64,000 nucleotides of DNA from Hypericum androsaemum (taxonomy: Eukaryota; Streptophyta; Magnoliopsida; Malpighiales; Hypericaceae): contig OZ023182.1 in assembly GCA_963995505.1 (NCBI GenBank), positions 6,130,707 through 6,194,706 of the forward strand, read 5' to 3'. The position numbers and the translations under genes were made by a program. The notes under the pieces are model-generated. The model worked only from the letters and a program-made list of their open reading frames with translations. It was not told where the DNA came from and made no database searches. Positions 39,976 to 51,850 of this stretch are shown here, piece after piece; the first letter of the stretch is position 1; every line of letters starts with the position of its first letter.

Positions 39976-42900
39976 ATGCTTCACAAGAGCTTCAAGCCCG
40001 CCAAATGGTAAACAATTCGTCTCCCTCTTATTCTTCAATTGATTGTGTACCTTTTGCGTTTTTTATTTATTTATAATTTTCTGTTTTTTTTAATAACGAA
40101 TTTGGCAGTAAAACGTCGCTCAAGTTAGCGGCGTCGAGGATTAAGCTGTTGAAGAATAAGAGGGAGGCGCAGTTGAGGCAGCTGAAGAAGGAGGTGGCCC
40201 AGTTGCTGGCGGCCGGGCAGGATCAAACTGCCCGGATTCGGGTATGGGATTTTCGACTTTCTGTGTTTAGTTGACCCCGACAAACAAGGAATCTAGTTAG
40301 GGTCTGATAGGGGTTTGTTTGTTTGACAGGTCGAGCATGTGGTTAGGGAAGAGAAGACTATGGCGGCCTACGAGCTTATCGAGATCTACTGCGAACTTAT
40401 CGCTGCGCGTTTGCCTATCATCGAGTCGCAGAAGTAAGTTCGTGTTTTTGGAGTACGAGGATGGTGTTTGTTGGTTTGGAGATGTGATTTATGTTTATCT
40501 GGCTGTGTGAGTTCAGGATTTGCCCCATTGACTTGAAGGAAGCTGTTACGAGTGTTATTTTTGCTTCTCCTCGGTGTGCTGACATACCTGAGTTGACGGA
40601 TGTCCGGAAGCACCTTTCGGCGAAGTATGGCAAGGAGTTCACGTCTTCAGCGTTGGAGGTGCGGCCAGATTGTGGTGTCAGCCGTCTGGTGAGTCCCTTA
40701 CCACGTGTATGAAATGAACTCCAGCGTTGACCGCACGACTGATGTTGGTTGGTTTCTGTTGCCTTATTTTCAAGTTGGTGGAGAAATTGTCTGTTAAAGC
40801 ACCCGATGGCCCAACAAAGATCAAAATTTTGACTGCAATTGCCGAGGAACACAATGTTAAATGGGATCCTAATTTATTCGATGAGAAATATAATCAGGCC
40901 CCTAGCGATCTGCTGGTAAGGACATTGCGCTAAACCTTTTTGTAGTGCATCTTTTGCTATTTGTAGGTTTGGGTTATGCCGCACCTATGAGGCATTTAAC
41001 AAAGTGTACTATTCCTGCATTGACTTGATTTTAATTTGTCCGAACAGAATGGACCAAGCTCTTTTCAGGGAGTTAGTAATACCCTCGAGAAACTCCCACC
41101 TGCTCAACAGCCTGTAAACTATAGTGATAGCAGACCGTCTGATTTCCAAGCTCCAGCTAGGAAAGATGATACTAATTCCAACTCGTATGGCTTGGATTTA
41201 AGGTCCTCTGCTCAATCTGATAGGTTGAACGACAGCTTCAATACAGGAACCTCCCAGCCAGACTTGAGCCACTCAGGTATTACTGTAGGTTGGAAAATGG
41301 TCACAAATTTCTCCTCGACGATTTTTTGAGAAGATTTCTTTGGATACCTATACAATAATAATGCTTAGCTGTTTTAACTGTTCTGTCTATTAGGAGGTGG
41401 AGTTGAAAAGGCAGAATTTAGGAATTCTGATCAGTACGTAAGTGGTTTCTCCTCTAGGCAGAACTGGCCAATGGAATTCAAAGATGCTACATCTGCTGCT
41501 CAGGCAGCTGCTGAATCTGCTGAACGAGCAAGCATGGCTGCAAGGGCAGCTGCTGAACTTTCAAGCCAAGGAAGAAATAGCGGGCAGTATTCGGAGGGAT
41601 CAAAGAAGTCTCCTACTTTTGGATCAGGAGATCAAAGGCGTCAAGATATTACTGGCTCCACGGAGACAAACCAACACCTGAAAAAAGGTCCAGTCAATAG
41701 CTTCTCTGCTGCGAATCCTCAAATGCATGATGACCTAGGTGATGGCGAGGAGCAAGATGACTTGGCTGATTTGACTGCAAGGTTTTACAATCTCAAGAAC
41801 TCTACAAAGACTAGCAGCTCAGCTCCCCCAAAATCATCTAGTGGTTCTGTTGAGAATTTCTCCGATGTAAATAATTCCCCAAAGGTAGATAAATATTCTC
41901 AGAGTACGTCATCTGAAGCTTGGAAGAGTCAGTTATCTGGTGAAGCCAGAGAATCTAGTCAATCGGATTCTAATAGTGGAGTCAAAGATGGAATAGTATC
42001 TGGCAACATTGATTCCTTTGAAGAGCCAGATATCAGAACACAGCATAGCAGTGGCTCTTTACATTCTCCTTCTGGATCAGTCACTGGTGATCGCAACAGA
42101 CTCGTTGGCCACCATAGGTCAGAGGAGGACATCGAGAATCCTTTTGCTGTTGATGGAAATATGATGAAGAGTCAAGAAGATACGAGTTCATATCAAAATG
42201 ATACAGCACTTTTTGATGATTCAGGGTCGGAAGAGGATGTCATTAGTTTTGATGCTATTGAAGAACATAATGTCTATCAGTCCAGTTCATATTTAAGTCC
42301 CAGAAGGAACATGAATGATTCAAAGGAAAAGTATAGTTCACAATCGCTTTTTGCTTCAGAGGACACCACTCTGTTCCCAGAAAAGACAAGTCACGAAGTT
42401 GATTTCCACTCGGATGCCCCGTCACCTGTAGCTTTCGATGAATCAGATGGTCAAGGTTCTGAGAGTGAAGAGGAGGTGCCTACGTCTGGGCTCTTTGGCA
42501 GTGGAAGCACAGGCGGTGTTCTGCAGAAAGGGACAGTTAGCTCTCGAAACCATGGGGACCCTGCACCAATCGGGAGCGAGAGTCCTGCCTTTATGAGATC
42601 TTCCTTTTCCGAGAGAGAAAAGGAAGAACCTGTTAGAGACACATGGCTGCAGCAAGCTCCACATGATCTGGATGATGCAGAAGCAGTTCCCAAGAGAAAC
42701 CTGGAAACTGAACTCAGTTATGGCAGGCATACAAGATTGAGCTATGACAGTTCCGAAACCCGTCAGCCTTCTAGGAGACAGTTGAATTCCCAATCGAATG
42801 TCAAAGATGTTAGTCATGACTTGCACGTTTCTGGGTCTTCTTCAGCGAGAGATGAAATCCAAAGAAATGATATTCTGGATGCTGCTGAGGATGATTATTC

Positions 42901-43993
42901 TGTTTTTGATTCTGGTAGGGGAAGTGGAAAGGAGTTGAGTTTTGGAAAGTTGTCTGGTGGATTTAAAAATAAGGGCTATCAACATCCACCTTATCTCAGG
43001 AAACCATCTCCCACCTCTGTTGCTTCCAAGGAACGCACAGCGGAGGGCTTATCCAGGAAAATGGATCAGTCATTTTCTTCGAAGTCTGATGGTATTTCCG
43101 GAAACAGTCAGACAGGACGCTTGAAGGTAAATCAATTAGCAAGGCCAGAAAATACAGATGCATATTCCGACTCCAGTGATGATAGCTCAGAGGAACAACA
43201 CCCTAAGCAAGATCTGACTACTGCTCAAGCCCCATCTAATTACAGACTTATAAGTGAAGGAAGGCAGAAATCAGACTCAAGGAGCTTCTTTGATTCTGAT
43301 AATAGTGACGCGGAAGAGGATCATACTGAAGAGAATTTAACCAGGAAAACCCGTGTGGGTGCTGCAATGTCTCTACGAACGAAAGCCTCTCGTGCAACTC
43401 CAGACAGAAAATCTTCCTCGCAGTCTAAGGTTGTCTCGGAGTCTCCCAGTTCTGGGAACAATGATCTGGGAATACCATCCAGAAGGAACACCAACTCTAA
43501 ACCTCGAGTTGACCCCAAGTTGACCTCAAGTTCAGAGAACAACGTAGTGTCTGATCGTAGGCCACAAGATCAATCAATTGCTAGGCCACTTCCACCATCT
43601 AAGTTCTCACCTATGGAACCACCCTCTAAGATTTCCCAGAGTACTGGTGTTAAACAAGATATACCTTCACAGTCTAAAGTTTCAGATTACTCCATACGTC
43701 AGAAACAGAAGAGATCAGATGAAGCAGCAGCAGCAGCTTCTAAGCCATTTCCAGGACGCGACAGATCATCCTCTCGTGAGGAGAACACGAAGTCATCAGC
43801 CAGAGAGGAACTATCTGTTCCAGGAAACTCATCTACACCCAAGAGCGCAGAACGCCCAGCCACATCAAGTTCGCAAGGGGAGGCACCTTCAACAGACAAC
43901 TCCGTCAATAGAGCCAGTCATGTTCATCCAAAACTTCCCGATTACGACGCTCTAACTGCAAAATTGCTGGCTCTTCGTCAGAATCGACAGTGA
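39976..43993 (+). CDS. IST1-like ESCRT-III regulator (Vps4 pathway)
   Basis: Seven exons join in frame: 39976-40007, 40109-40241, 40330-40433, 40517-40688, 40775-40915, 41048-41276 and 41394-43993, giving 1136 residues. IST1 proteins bind ESCRT-III subunits and the Vps4 ATPase and tune membrane scission at multivesicular endosomes. Residues ~8-175 are the IST1 domain: KTSLKLAASRIKLLKNKREA, EKTMAAYELIEIYCELI, ICPIDLKEAVTSVIFA, KYGKEFTSSAL, VEKLSVKAPDGPTK. A long disordered Ser/Asp/Glu-rich tail follows, with an alanine-rich helix near residues 305-330. The C-terminus DYDALTAKLLALR (1120-1132) matches a MIT-interacting motif, the Vps4-binding helix. The tail is far longer than in yeast or animal IST1, as in a plant subgroup. 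Confidence 0.92.
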
Positions 43994-45106
43994 ATGTGAC
44001 TTACATACATCAAATAGCCTTGTTGCATAGTTATATCGTTCTTTATTCTTTTCATTTGGTGCAGCCTTCTTATCAGGTTCCAGATATATATGGCTCTGGT
44101 TAGTCATTTTCTTGTTTCTCCATTGGTGCTGGTACAAAGATGTTTAAAAAGGATGTTTTATGGTATATCTTGGCATACGTTTTATACGTTTAGAAACGGC
44201 CATATGCCTCCATAGTTACAGTAATGAGGTGATTGATGTTCATATTTATACCTCTGTATTTCAAGATGCTTATCGAGGATTGTTTAATTTGTGCTAGAGC
44301 TATATGTGAAGAGGTTCGCCTACTATTATCATCTTACATGTGGATGGATGTCACAATGTTGAGAACACAGCCACCACCGAGCGCTTAGATCAGTTGGTGA
44401 GAGTTGTTGCATCTAAATCAGCAGTCTCAAATTCGAGTCTGAAATTGTGGCTATTTTAAAATTTGGTAGAGAAATGTTTTTTTGCCTTTTATAGTTCGAT
44501 CCTGTCCGGAGTAGGTTGTTGGCTGCAACTTTGATGATTAGAAGCTGGCAAATACATGGGACTGGTTCTCTCGCCCTAAGTTGCAGAGACCATTTCCGTC
44601 ATTTTCTTTGCACAGGAAATTGCTAATGCGTCCCATCATGGACCGCATGCCGTTTAATTTCGACTAATTTATGACGGCGTCTTCGGTAAAATATGCAAGT
44701 TTTTCCATTAATTCCCCCTCTCCGCTTAGCATCGAGTCAAACAACAGAATGGTCCTATAATAATTTGGTAGGTGCCAACTCCCACAGACCAAAACAATTC
44801 CAATTCCACCCACCGCCCAATCACACATTTTAAATTAATCCATATTTCATGTTTCAAGTGGTGATTGGACCGTACATTTTTAAAATTTTAATCATCGACT
44901 GATAAAAAAAAATTAATCATCGAACAAGGGAAGGCCTGTTTCGTTGCGCTTGCATTACGATGACTAGCATTGCACTTTTTTGGCAGGGTTTCATGTGCAA
45001 ATGCCAACTTCATTTTTGAAGTATTTACTCCTTAGTAGATTCTTTTAACGTGTCTAACGAGAAAATATTGTTATTGGATCGGTTTGACCGCAATTCCACC
45101 AATCGT
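43994..45106. other. 3' UTR and intergenic DNA before the Copia element
   Basis: The first ~250 bp is likely 3' UTR of the IST1-like gene. The rest shows no gene. Confidence 0.5.
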
Positions 45107-45423
45107 TGAAAGGAAGGAAAGGAGAGAATAATCTAATATCTTATTGATTGAATATGAGTACTTGATATATATATATATATAAGGAATTCACAAAAGGTTG
45201 AATAATTACAGCATAATCACAGCTAATGCATTAACTATACAGGACGTTAATTATAGAAATTATCAACAAGTATTTGTTGGAGAATATCAAACGCCAGTTA
45301 AGGCTGAAAAATCATCAATCACCAACAATCAAGCGGGAGAGCCGTTGCAGCATTCAACCTCTTCTTCTCTTGATAGCATTCCACAAGATCACTTGCCAAC
45401 TCTGATCTGATCATCTATTCACA
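45107..45423 (-). repeat. Copia 3' LTR
   Basis: Runs TGAAAGGAAGG to TTCACA on the plus strand and matches 50380-50718 throughout, apart from substitutions and a shorter (TA)n tract. Confidence 0.92.
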
Positions 45424-45690
45424 ATACTCGCCCTCAAGTTGAGGAGTTAGAGAGTAAATGTCACAAACTCTCAACTTGCTGAGATGGTAATTGAATTGCG
45501 CACTTCCAAGAGCTTTTGTAAAGACATCAATTGTTTGTTCTTCGCTTGGAATGAATGGCGTAGCAATTACTCCTTCTTGGACTTTATCTCGAATAAAGTG
45601 GCAATCGATTTCGATATGCTTTATTCGCTCATGAAATACGTTGTTAGCAGCGATGTGGATGGTTGCTTCATTATCACAATGTAGCTTCAT
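45424..45690 (-). pseudogene. Copia RNase H fragment
   Basis: Encodes [37 protein letters not shown] and [12 protein letters not shown], the C-terminal RNase H signature of Copia polyproteins. It stops just before the 3' LTR. Confidence 0.9.
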
Positions 45691-45821
45691 TGGTCACTGA
45701 CTAGAATCTTCAATTCAGTTAGTAGACTACGAACCTAGGTGAGCTCATATGATGCAGCAACCATGGCATGATATTTTGCCTCTACACTGGACAAGGACAC
45801 GAACTTTTGCTTATTTGACCT

Positions 45822-47250
45822 TCAAATTGTTGGATTTCCTCGCAGAAAGATGCAATATCTAGTGGTAGACTTGCGATTAGTAACTTTGCCAGCCCAATCT
45901 AAATCTGCAAAGGCAGAGATTGAAAGATGTTGATGATTACGCATAAGAATGCCTTTACCTGGGCAGCTCTTTAAATATTGAAGGATCATTTTCATGACAA
46001 CAAGATGAATTATTCTAGGTAAATGCATAACCTGACTAATCAAATTCACAGCATATGTTATATTCGGTCTTGTGATAGTTAAATAAATGAGCTTGCCATC
46101 TATTTGTTGAAAATGTTGTACATCAGAGACCAATTCACCTTTATCATTAAAAATCTTAAGGTGTGGTTCAACATGTATTTTTAAAAGGTGCTGCACCTAG
46201 CTTCTTGGTTTCTATGAGTAAATCAAGAATATATTATCTTTGATTCAAAAACACTCCTTTTAATGAATATGCAAACTCTACCCCGAGGAAATACTTGATC
46301 TTACCTAAGTCTTTAATGTCAAATCTCTTTTTTAGCTCAGATTTTAACTTGTCAATGAGTATCTCGCTATTACCAGTTATCAAAATATCATCAACATAGA
46401 TGAGAATAAGAACTTTACCTTGAAAACTAGATGATATGAATAAGCTAGAGTCAGAGTAACACTTCTGGAATCCTAAATTGATTAACTTACTACTGAGTTT
46501 CTTGTACTAGACGCGGGGAGATTGTTTTAGGTCGTAAATGACCTTATATAGATTACATACCTTGTCCACAGATGATGTATTCAGTCCAGGTGGTATATGT
46601 AAATACACATCTTCTTCTAAATTTCTCTGTAAGAATGCGTTCTTGACATCCATGTGTTCCATCCTCCAGTTTTGATTCACTACAATGGATATCAATATAC
46701 GAATGATGTTCATTTTGGCAATGGGTGCGAAGGTTTGACTATAATCAACACCAAGTGTTAGAGTGAAACCTCTTGCAACCAATCGTGCCTTATGTCTCTC
46801 AATAGAACTGCCACTATTATGTTTTACTTTAAATATTTACTTACAGTCAATAGCCTTTTACCATTTGGTAAGTCCACAATGAACAATATTTTGTTCCTTG
46901 TTAAGGCAACTAGTTCCTCCCTCGTGGCATTTTTCCAGACAGATTGTTGTAAAGCTTCGATTAAAATTTTTGGTTCAAGATTATTGTCCAAACAGCTTAT
47001 GAATGCCATGTGTTTAGGTTTGATATTTTTATATGAGATGTGATTCTCAATAGGATAGTTGCCTAAATAAGTCTTGAAATTTTTTAATTTGCTGCTATAC
47101 TGTCTAGGTCTTAAAGATCTTCTAACATGCATATTATTAATTTTCCTATTTGGTTCATCATTAGATTCAGCTGGAAATGAAGTAAGGATTAGAAGACGTA
47201 CCTAGTATTGGCATTAGTTCATATGATATTTCCTGGTTGCCAGATTGTTG
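45822..47250 (-). pseudogene. Copia reverse transcriptase, broken
   Basis: Fragments in several frames encode GVDYSQTFAPIAKMNIIR, WRMEHMDVKNAFLQRNLEED and YLHIPPGL (about 46507-46782), then ITRPNITYAVNLISQVM and WAGKVTNRKSTTRYCIFL (45822-46196). The upstream part near 46824-47132 is the linker before RT. The reading frame is interrupted by stops and shifts. Confidence 0.9.
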
Positions 47251-47484
47251 GCCTGCTGAGATCTAGCCTCCAGAATTTGAATGTGCATAATCGGGTTCTG
47301 CAGAATTTAAATCTGTAGAATTTTGTTTTGCAGAACTTGAATTTGCTTCAGAAGAATTTGTCTTCCACGGAGGTGACAGAGTTGGCAATGGTCTTGTTAC
47401 ATCTTGATCATAATGCTCCCCCTGATTTGAATACTCATTATTTATCTTGAAATACGGTTGATCTTCCAAGAATTTTACATCCCT

Positions 47485-48240
47485 AAATAAGAGTGAGCAT
47501 TCAGATTATTCGAATCTGAACTATCCAAATTTAAAACTATCCAAACTATCTGAATTAACTATTTTACTATCCAAATTCGTATTCGAACAAGTAACTATCT
47601 GATATTCAAAAAAAAATTAGATACGGATACAGATAATCTGAACTATCCGATTTCAAGTTAAAGGACTCAATTTAGCATAAAAATGAAATATTTCAATCAT
47701 CTCTCAAATGAAAACACCATGAACGATTTGTAAACCTAAGCCCTTCAGAAGCTGAAATGTGCATACATCTAGTTAAGAAAATTACCATTGGAACAAAAGC
47801 CCACTTACCTATTTCCTAAACCTAAGCGTTCAATTCCTCCTCCATAAATCGAGGGATGGGACTAGGAGCGACGACGTTGGTTTAGAGAGTCGGGCAAGGA
47901 CTGCTGGAGGACAACTCACTCAAGGATGGGAGTCAAGGAAGTAACTTGCGAGCATGATGTAGCTATTAAGGTTTGAATGAATGAGTAACATATGTGGAAG
48001 GTTTTGGGAAAAAAGTTAAGTGGGCTAGGCTTAATGTGGCTTGGGTTGCTAGATTAAAAAGTTTTTTTTACAGATCGGATAGTTTGAATATCCGAAATAA
48101 TATTTTTATTATCCGAATCTGGACTTTTTATTTTTGATAATCCGAATCTGAATCTGAATATAAAATTATCTAAATTCGAATCCGAAAAAATTTGGATATG
48201 GATTTGGATATCAGATAACAAATAATATGCTCACTCCTAT
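47485..48240. mobile_element. TIR element nested in the Copia element
   Basis: The ends AGAGTGAGCATTC (left) and AGGAGTGAGCATA (reverse complement of right) form inverted repeats, and both arms are rich in TCCGAATC/ACTATCC motifs. The insertion splits the Copia motif FISKD|VKFLED between D and V, with weakly matching flanks (CCAAGGAT and TTAGGGAT on the minus strand) that may be an 8-bp duplication. This suggests a hAT-like non-autonomous element, but the superfamily is uncertain. Confidence 0.7.
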
Positions 48241-48385
48241 CCTTGGAGATGAACTTTTGCCTTGTATCTGTATTGAAGCTCATGTAGCCTTTCTGTGTAC
48301 TGGAATACCCTAAGAACAAATATTTTACTGCTCTTTTATCCAATTTATCGCATTTTCCTGCAGACACATGTACAAACAGCAGCAA
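48241..48385 (-). pseudogene. Copia integrase C-terminal remnant
   Basis: Encodes DKLDKRAVKYLFLGYSST and KGYMSFNTDTRQKFISKD, the segment after the integrase core in Copia polyproteins. The catalytic integrase core between here and ~48900 is not recognisable. Confidence 0.8.
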
Positions 48386-48914
48386 CCAAACACACGTAGA
48401 TGGTCTATTATTAGTTTTCTTTTTAACAGTATTATAATGGTGCTCTTGCTTTTAAGGTGTTACTTGGGAGTTTATTTATGATATGACATACAGTAAGAAT
48501 GACATCACTCTAATATTTTTTTTTCACACTCATCTTGAACATCATGGAGCTAGCTACATCAAGCAAATGCCTTTTTTTTGTTCCGCAACTCCAATTTCGC
48601 TGCGGTATATAAATACATGACGTTTGATGAATTATGTCAATATTTTTTAAGTAATATTTAAACTCTTTCATGTATTCGGTTCCATTATCTGTTCCAAATC
48701 TGGGAAAAAATTTCCTAATACAATGCTACTTGGAAGTCCTAATATGCAATGCCATAGTTCGTGAGGTGAATCCTCCATATCAGCAACAAATGCATTTGGA
48801 CCGTGAGTGATTATGTAGAGGCCATTGGCTAACTTTCCTTCACCAATCTACCTCAGAGTTGAGCAATCCTGAAATTCAAACAGAGTTAGATGATAAGATG
48901 GCCAAGCAATTTAG

Positions 48915-49637
48915 CTATCGAGTTAGATTACTCACTGACAGCAGGTTATTTGACAACTTTGGTATATATAGAGATTCAAGCTTGTTTTGCTCGAAAAATA
49001 TAGTGGTTAAGCCACTTCTCTGTATAGGGACCTTAGTGCCATTTGTTATGCATATAAATTGATTTGGTGATCCTTTTACATCAGTAATCAAAGCATAATT
49101 ATTTACCATGTGTTCATTAGTGTCTGAATCACCAATCCATGTATAATCTAAGTTTGATTTACTGCATTTAAATTTGTGTAAAACTTGCTCAGTTAAAATA
49201 TGTGCAGAGAACACAGTTAGATCAATACATTCACTTGGCATCTTTGAGCTCCTTGCATCAATAATATTAGTTTCTCCTCCAATCTTGAGATGCTTTAGAA
49301 CTCTTTGTGCAATCTCATCGATGGATAAGTTTGAGGAGGAATTTGAGGCATCAACAAAAGCATTGTTAGAGTGTTCAACCTGATTCTTATCTCTGTTTTG
49401 TTGGTGTTGCTGCTTCAAATGAGAATGTAAAATCCAACATTTATCTTTCAGATGTCTGAATTTGTCGCAGTGATCACAAGTGATGCTAGTTCTCCATGTT
49501 CTTCTCCCTCTTCCTCTAGCATTCGAACCTCCTCTGGAGTTCATAAATCTTTTGGCTGCTTGTGCAGTAGGATCAAGACTGTTAAAGAAAGCACTAGTTT
49601 CTGCAGGTGGTTCATTTTTCTGCAGAGAACTCATCAA
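48915..49637 (-). pseudogene. Copia nucleocapsid/protease fragment
   Basis: Encodes a degenerate zinc knuckle (CDHCDKFRHLKDKCW), then a protease-like YTWIGDSDTNEHM, where the usual active-site D-S-G-A has become D-S-D-T. It ends LLSVSNLTR. The catalytic motif is damaged. Confidence 0.85.
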
Positions 49638-49706
49638 TCATTTCCTTATTTCTTCTTTTTGGATACGAGCACAAACCATGTTCAGAGGTGGGAGATCTAC
49701 GATAAT

Positions 49707-50327
49707 TTATATCCGCTCTTGAAGGGACTCAAACTCAGGGCCAAGACCCATTAGGATTTTGAAGATTTTATCCTCGTCATCCTTTTTCTTGAGAATGAGA
49801 GGATCAGTGGATGCTGGCCTTAACATGGCCAATTTAGTCCACATCACTTTGAGTTTACTTAGATACTCAACAAAGGATTTGTCGCCTTTATGAAGCTCAG
49901 TTATGCTCTTCTTAAGCTCGAATACTCTGTAGATATTTTCTTGATGAGAGTATAACTCTTTTATAGAGTCCAAGAGGTCATTTGCAATTTCTGTAAAGTT
50001 GAAGAGACCATGTAGATTTCCTTTGATTGATTTTAAGAGCCAAGACATGACCAAGTGGTCATTCATACTCCACTCAACAAAGGATGAATCAGAGGTGGCG
50101 GGAGCTGGGAGACTTCCATCAATAAACCCCAATCTTCCACATCCACTTAGAGCAATGTGTATTACTTTAGACTACGAGAGATAATTGTTGCCATTGAAGG
50201 TAACAATGGCAATTTTCAATTATGTGTTACCTTCAAACTCTGATATCTTCTTGAGTTGGGTCATCCATGGGCTTGATGTTACAAGGACAGGGGAATCATT
50301 TAGGTTAGAACCTTCGTTGTCAGCCAT
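49707..50327 (-). pseudogene. Copia gag (UBN2-type), broken
   Basis: The ATG at 50327 opens MADNEGSNLNDSPVLV but stops after ~35 codons. A second frame (50132-49707) encodes NDHLVMSWLLKSIKGNLHGL, IKELYSHQENIYRVFELKK and YLSKLKVMWTKL, typical UBN2 gag sequence. Confidence 0.88.
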
Positions 50328-50367
50328 GAAGTATTAGAAAAATTTCAGTTGTTGAAATATTTTTCTA

Positions 50368-50379
50368 GCTCTGATACCA
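50368..50379 (-). other. Primer-binding site (tRNA-Met)
   Basis: On the minus strand it reads TGGTATCAGAGC, complementary to the initiator tRNA-Met 3' end. It sits directly next to the 5' LTR. Confidence 0.92.
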
Positions 50380-50718
50380 TGAAAGGAAGGAAAGAAGAGA
50401 ATAATCTGATATCTTATTGATTGAATATGAGTACATGAATATATATATATATATATATTTATGTATGTATATATATATGTATATATATGAATTCACAAAA
50501 TGGTTGAATAATTACAGCTAATGCATTAACTATACCAGGCGTTAATTATAGAAACTATCAACAAGTATTCGTTAGAGCATATCAAGCGCCAGTCAAGGCG
50601 GGAAATTCTCAATCACCGACAATCATGCGGGAGGGCCGTTGCAGCATTCAATCTCTTCTTCTCTTGATAGCATTCCACAATATCACTTGCCAACTCTGAT
50701 CTAATCATCTATTTCACA
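50380..50718 (-). repeat. Copia 5' LTR
   Basis: Matches the LTR at 45107-45423 but carries an expanded (TA)n/(TATG)n tract near 50438-50490, which accounts for most of the length difference. Confidence 0.92.
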
Positions 50719-50723
50719 ATAGT

Positions 50724-51850
50724 GATTCATTATTTATTTATTTATTAGGACGTTTGGTGAGATAATTAACATATTTGACTGATGGTTCAGTTGATTTGAC
50801 ATGTCAATTTATTAGATTGGACATGTTGATCCGAATCTAACGGATCAAAAATTATCATTTAAAAAAATAAATTTTAGATTCGTGGTGATTAAATTATTAT
50901 ATTGACATTTGTAAATGATAAACTTTATAATAAAATTAACCGATATTCAAAATTATTCAACATTTTAATGCCAAATATAATTAATAACAAAATAATTTCA
51001 TTGCCGATCGGATCAGTTGTACCGATCAAATCAAAAATCTGAAGAACAGAACGATTCGCTGTTATCCAATTTTTTCCAAAAAACGTTGTTATGAACCACG
51101 GAATCCTTGAAAGAAAAGTTTCAAACCACGACCCAGGGCTCTTGTCATAACCAAAACAGGAAGAAAGAACCGCACGTGCAAGGGACATGATCACGTGTCA
51201 GGGCAAAAGTTGCCGCCGCCTTGGGGAGCGTATAAAACTACGATCTCAGGACTCTTTGTCATAACCGAAAAGGCGAAGGAGAAGAGTTGGAGTCTCCGCT
51301 TATTGGAAGGGTTTTAGTCGCTTATTAAGAACTCTCTGGCTTTTAGGGTTTTCCAAGCGAAGGTTTAGTAGCCATATAAATCCTCGGACGCATAGAATTT
51401 TGGCGGCTAGGGTTTTTGACCATCCTTTGGACTTCTTCTAAGCTCTCTTTTCTTTACATATAAATACGGGCTAAAGTTTGGAACTTTAATCTCTATTGAC
51501 TCTTATTAGACATCAGCCCAATTCCTCCCATCCCGGATTAATCTCTACTCGTAATCATTTTGATCAATTGTCTCAAGTAAGCTCTAATTTCCTTGCAAGT
51601 TTGTTTTTTTTTTTTTGGTCTTCGGGTTCATCTTGGTATAAGCTTGTATCTGGTTTGACCATGTTGTTTGATTATGGAAAAGATGGAGTCTTTTTGGTCA
51701 ATTTGGGAGAAAGTCCATCTGGGTATTGAGAATTTTCCCGACATATTAAAACAGTGTTGTGTTTGATGTTGGATTGTGTATCGGGATCGAATGTTTATTG
51801 AAGAACTTGTTTTTGCTTTGGGGTTTAATTTCAGTTGGAAGGGCTGAAAC
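50724..51850. other. Upstream region of the CCCH gene
   Basis: No gene is seen. Transcription probably starts near 51230-51300, with a 5' UTR intron suggested by CAAG|GTAAGCTC-like sequence near 51575 and a T-rich tract after 51600. This is inference. Confidence 0.45.

Larger units (their letters stand above)
45107..50718 (-). mobile_element. Decayed Ty1/Copia LTR retrotransposon
   Basis: Direct LTRs (45107-45423 and 50380-50718) bound a minus-strand internal region ordered gag, protease, integrase remnant, reverse transcriptase, RNase H, the Copia order. A methionine-tRNA primer site, TGGTATCAGAGC on the minus strand, abuts the 5' LTR (50368-50379). A purine tract, CTTGAGGGCGAGTAT, abuts the 3' LTR. 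Probable target duplications are ATCGT (45102-45106) and ATAGT (50719-50723), one mismatch. Stops, frameshifts and loss of most of integrase make it non-autonomous, and another element is inserted at about 47490-48240. Confidence 0.95.

Noticed and set aside
42443..42826. Antisense frame inside the IST1-like tail
   Set aside because: It lies wholly within a well-supported coding exon and shows no family features.
45198..45410. Plus-strand frame in the Copia 3' LTR
   Set aside because: LTR sequence read opposite to the element; no protein family features.
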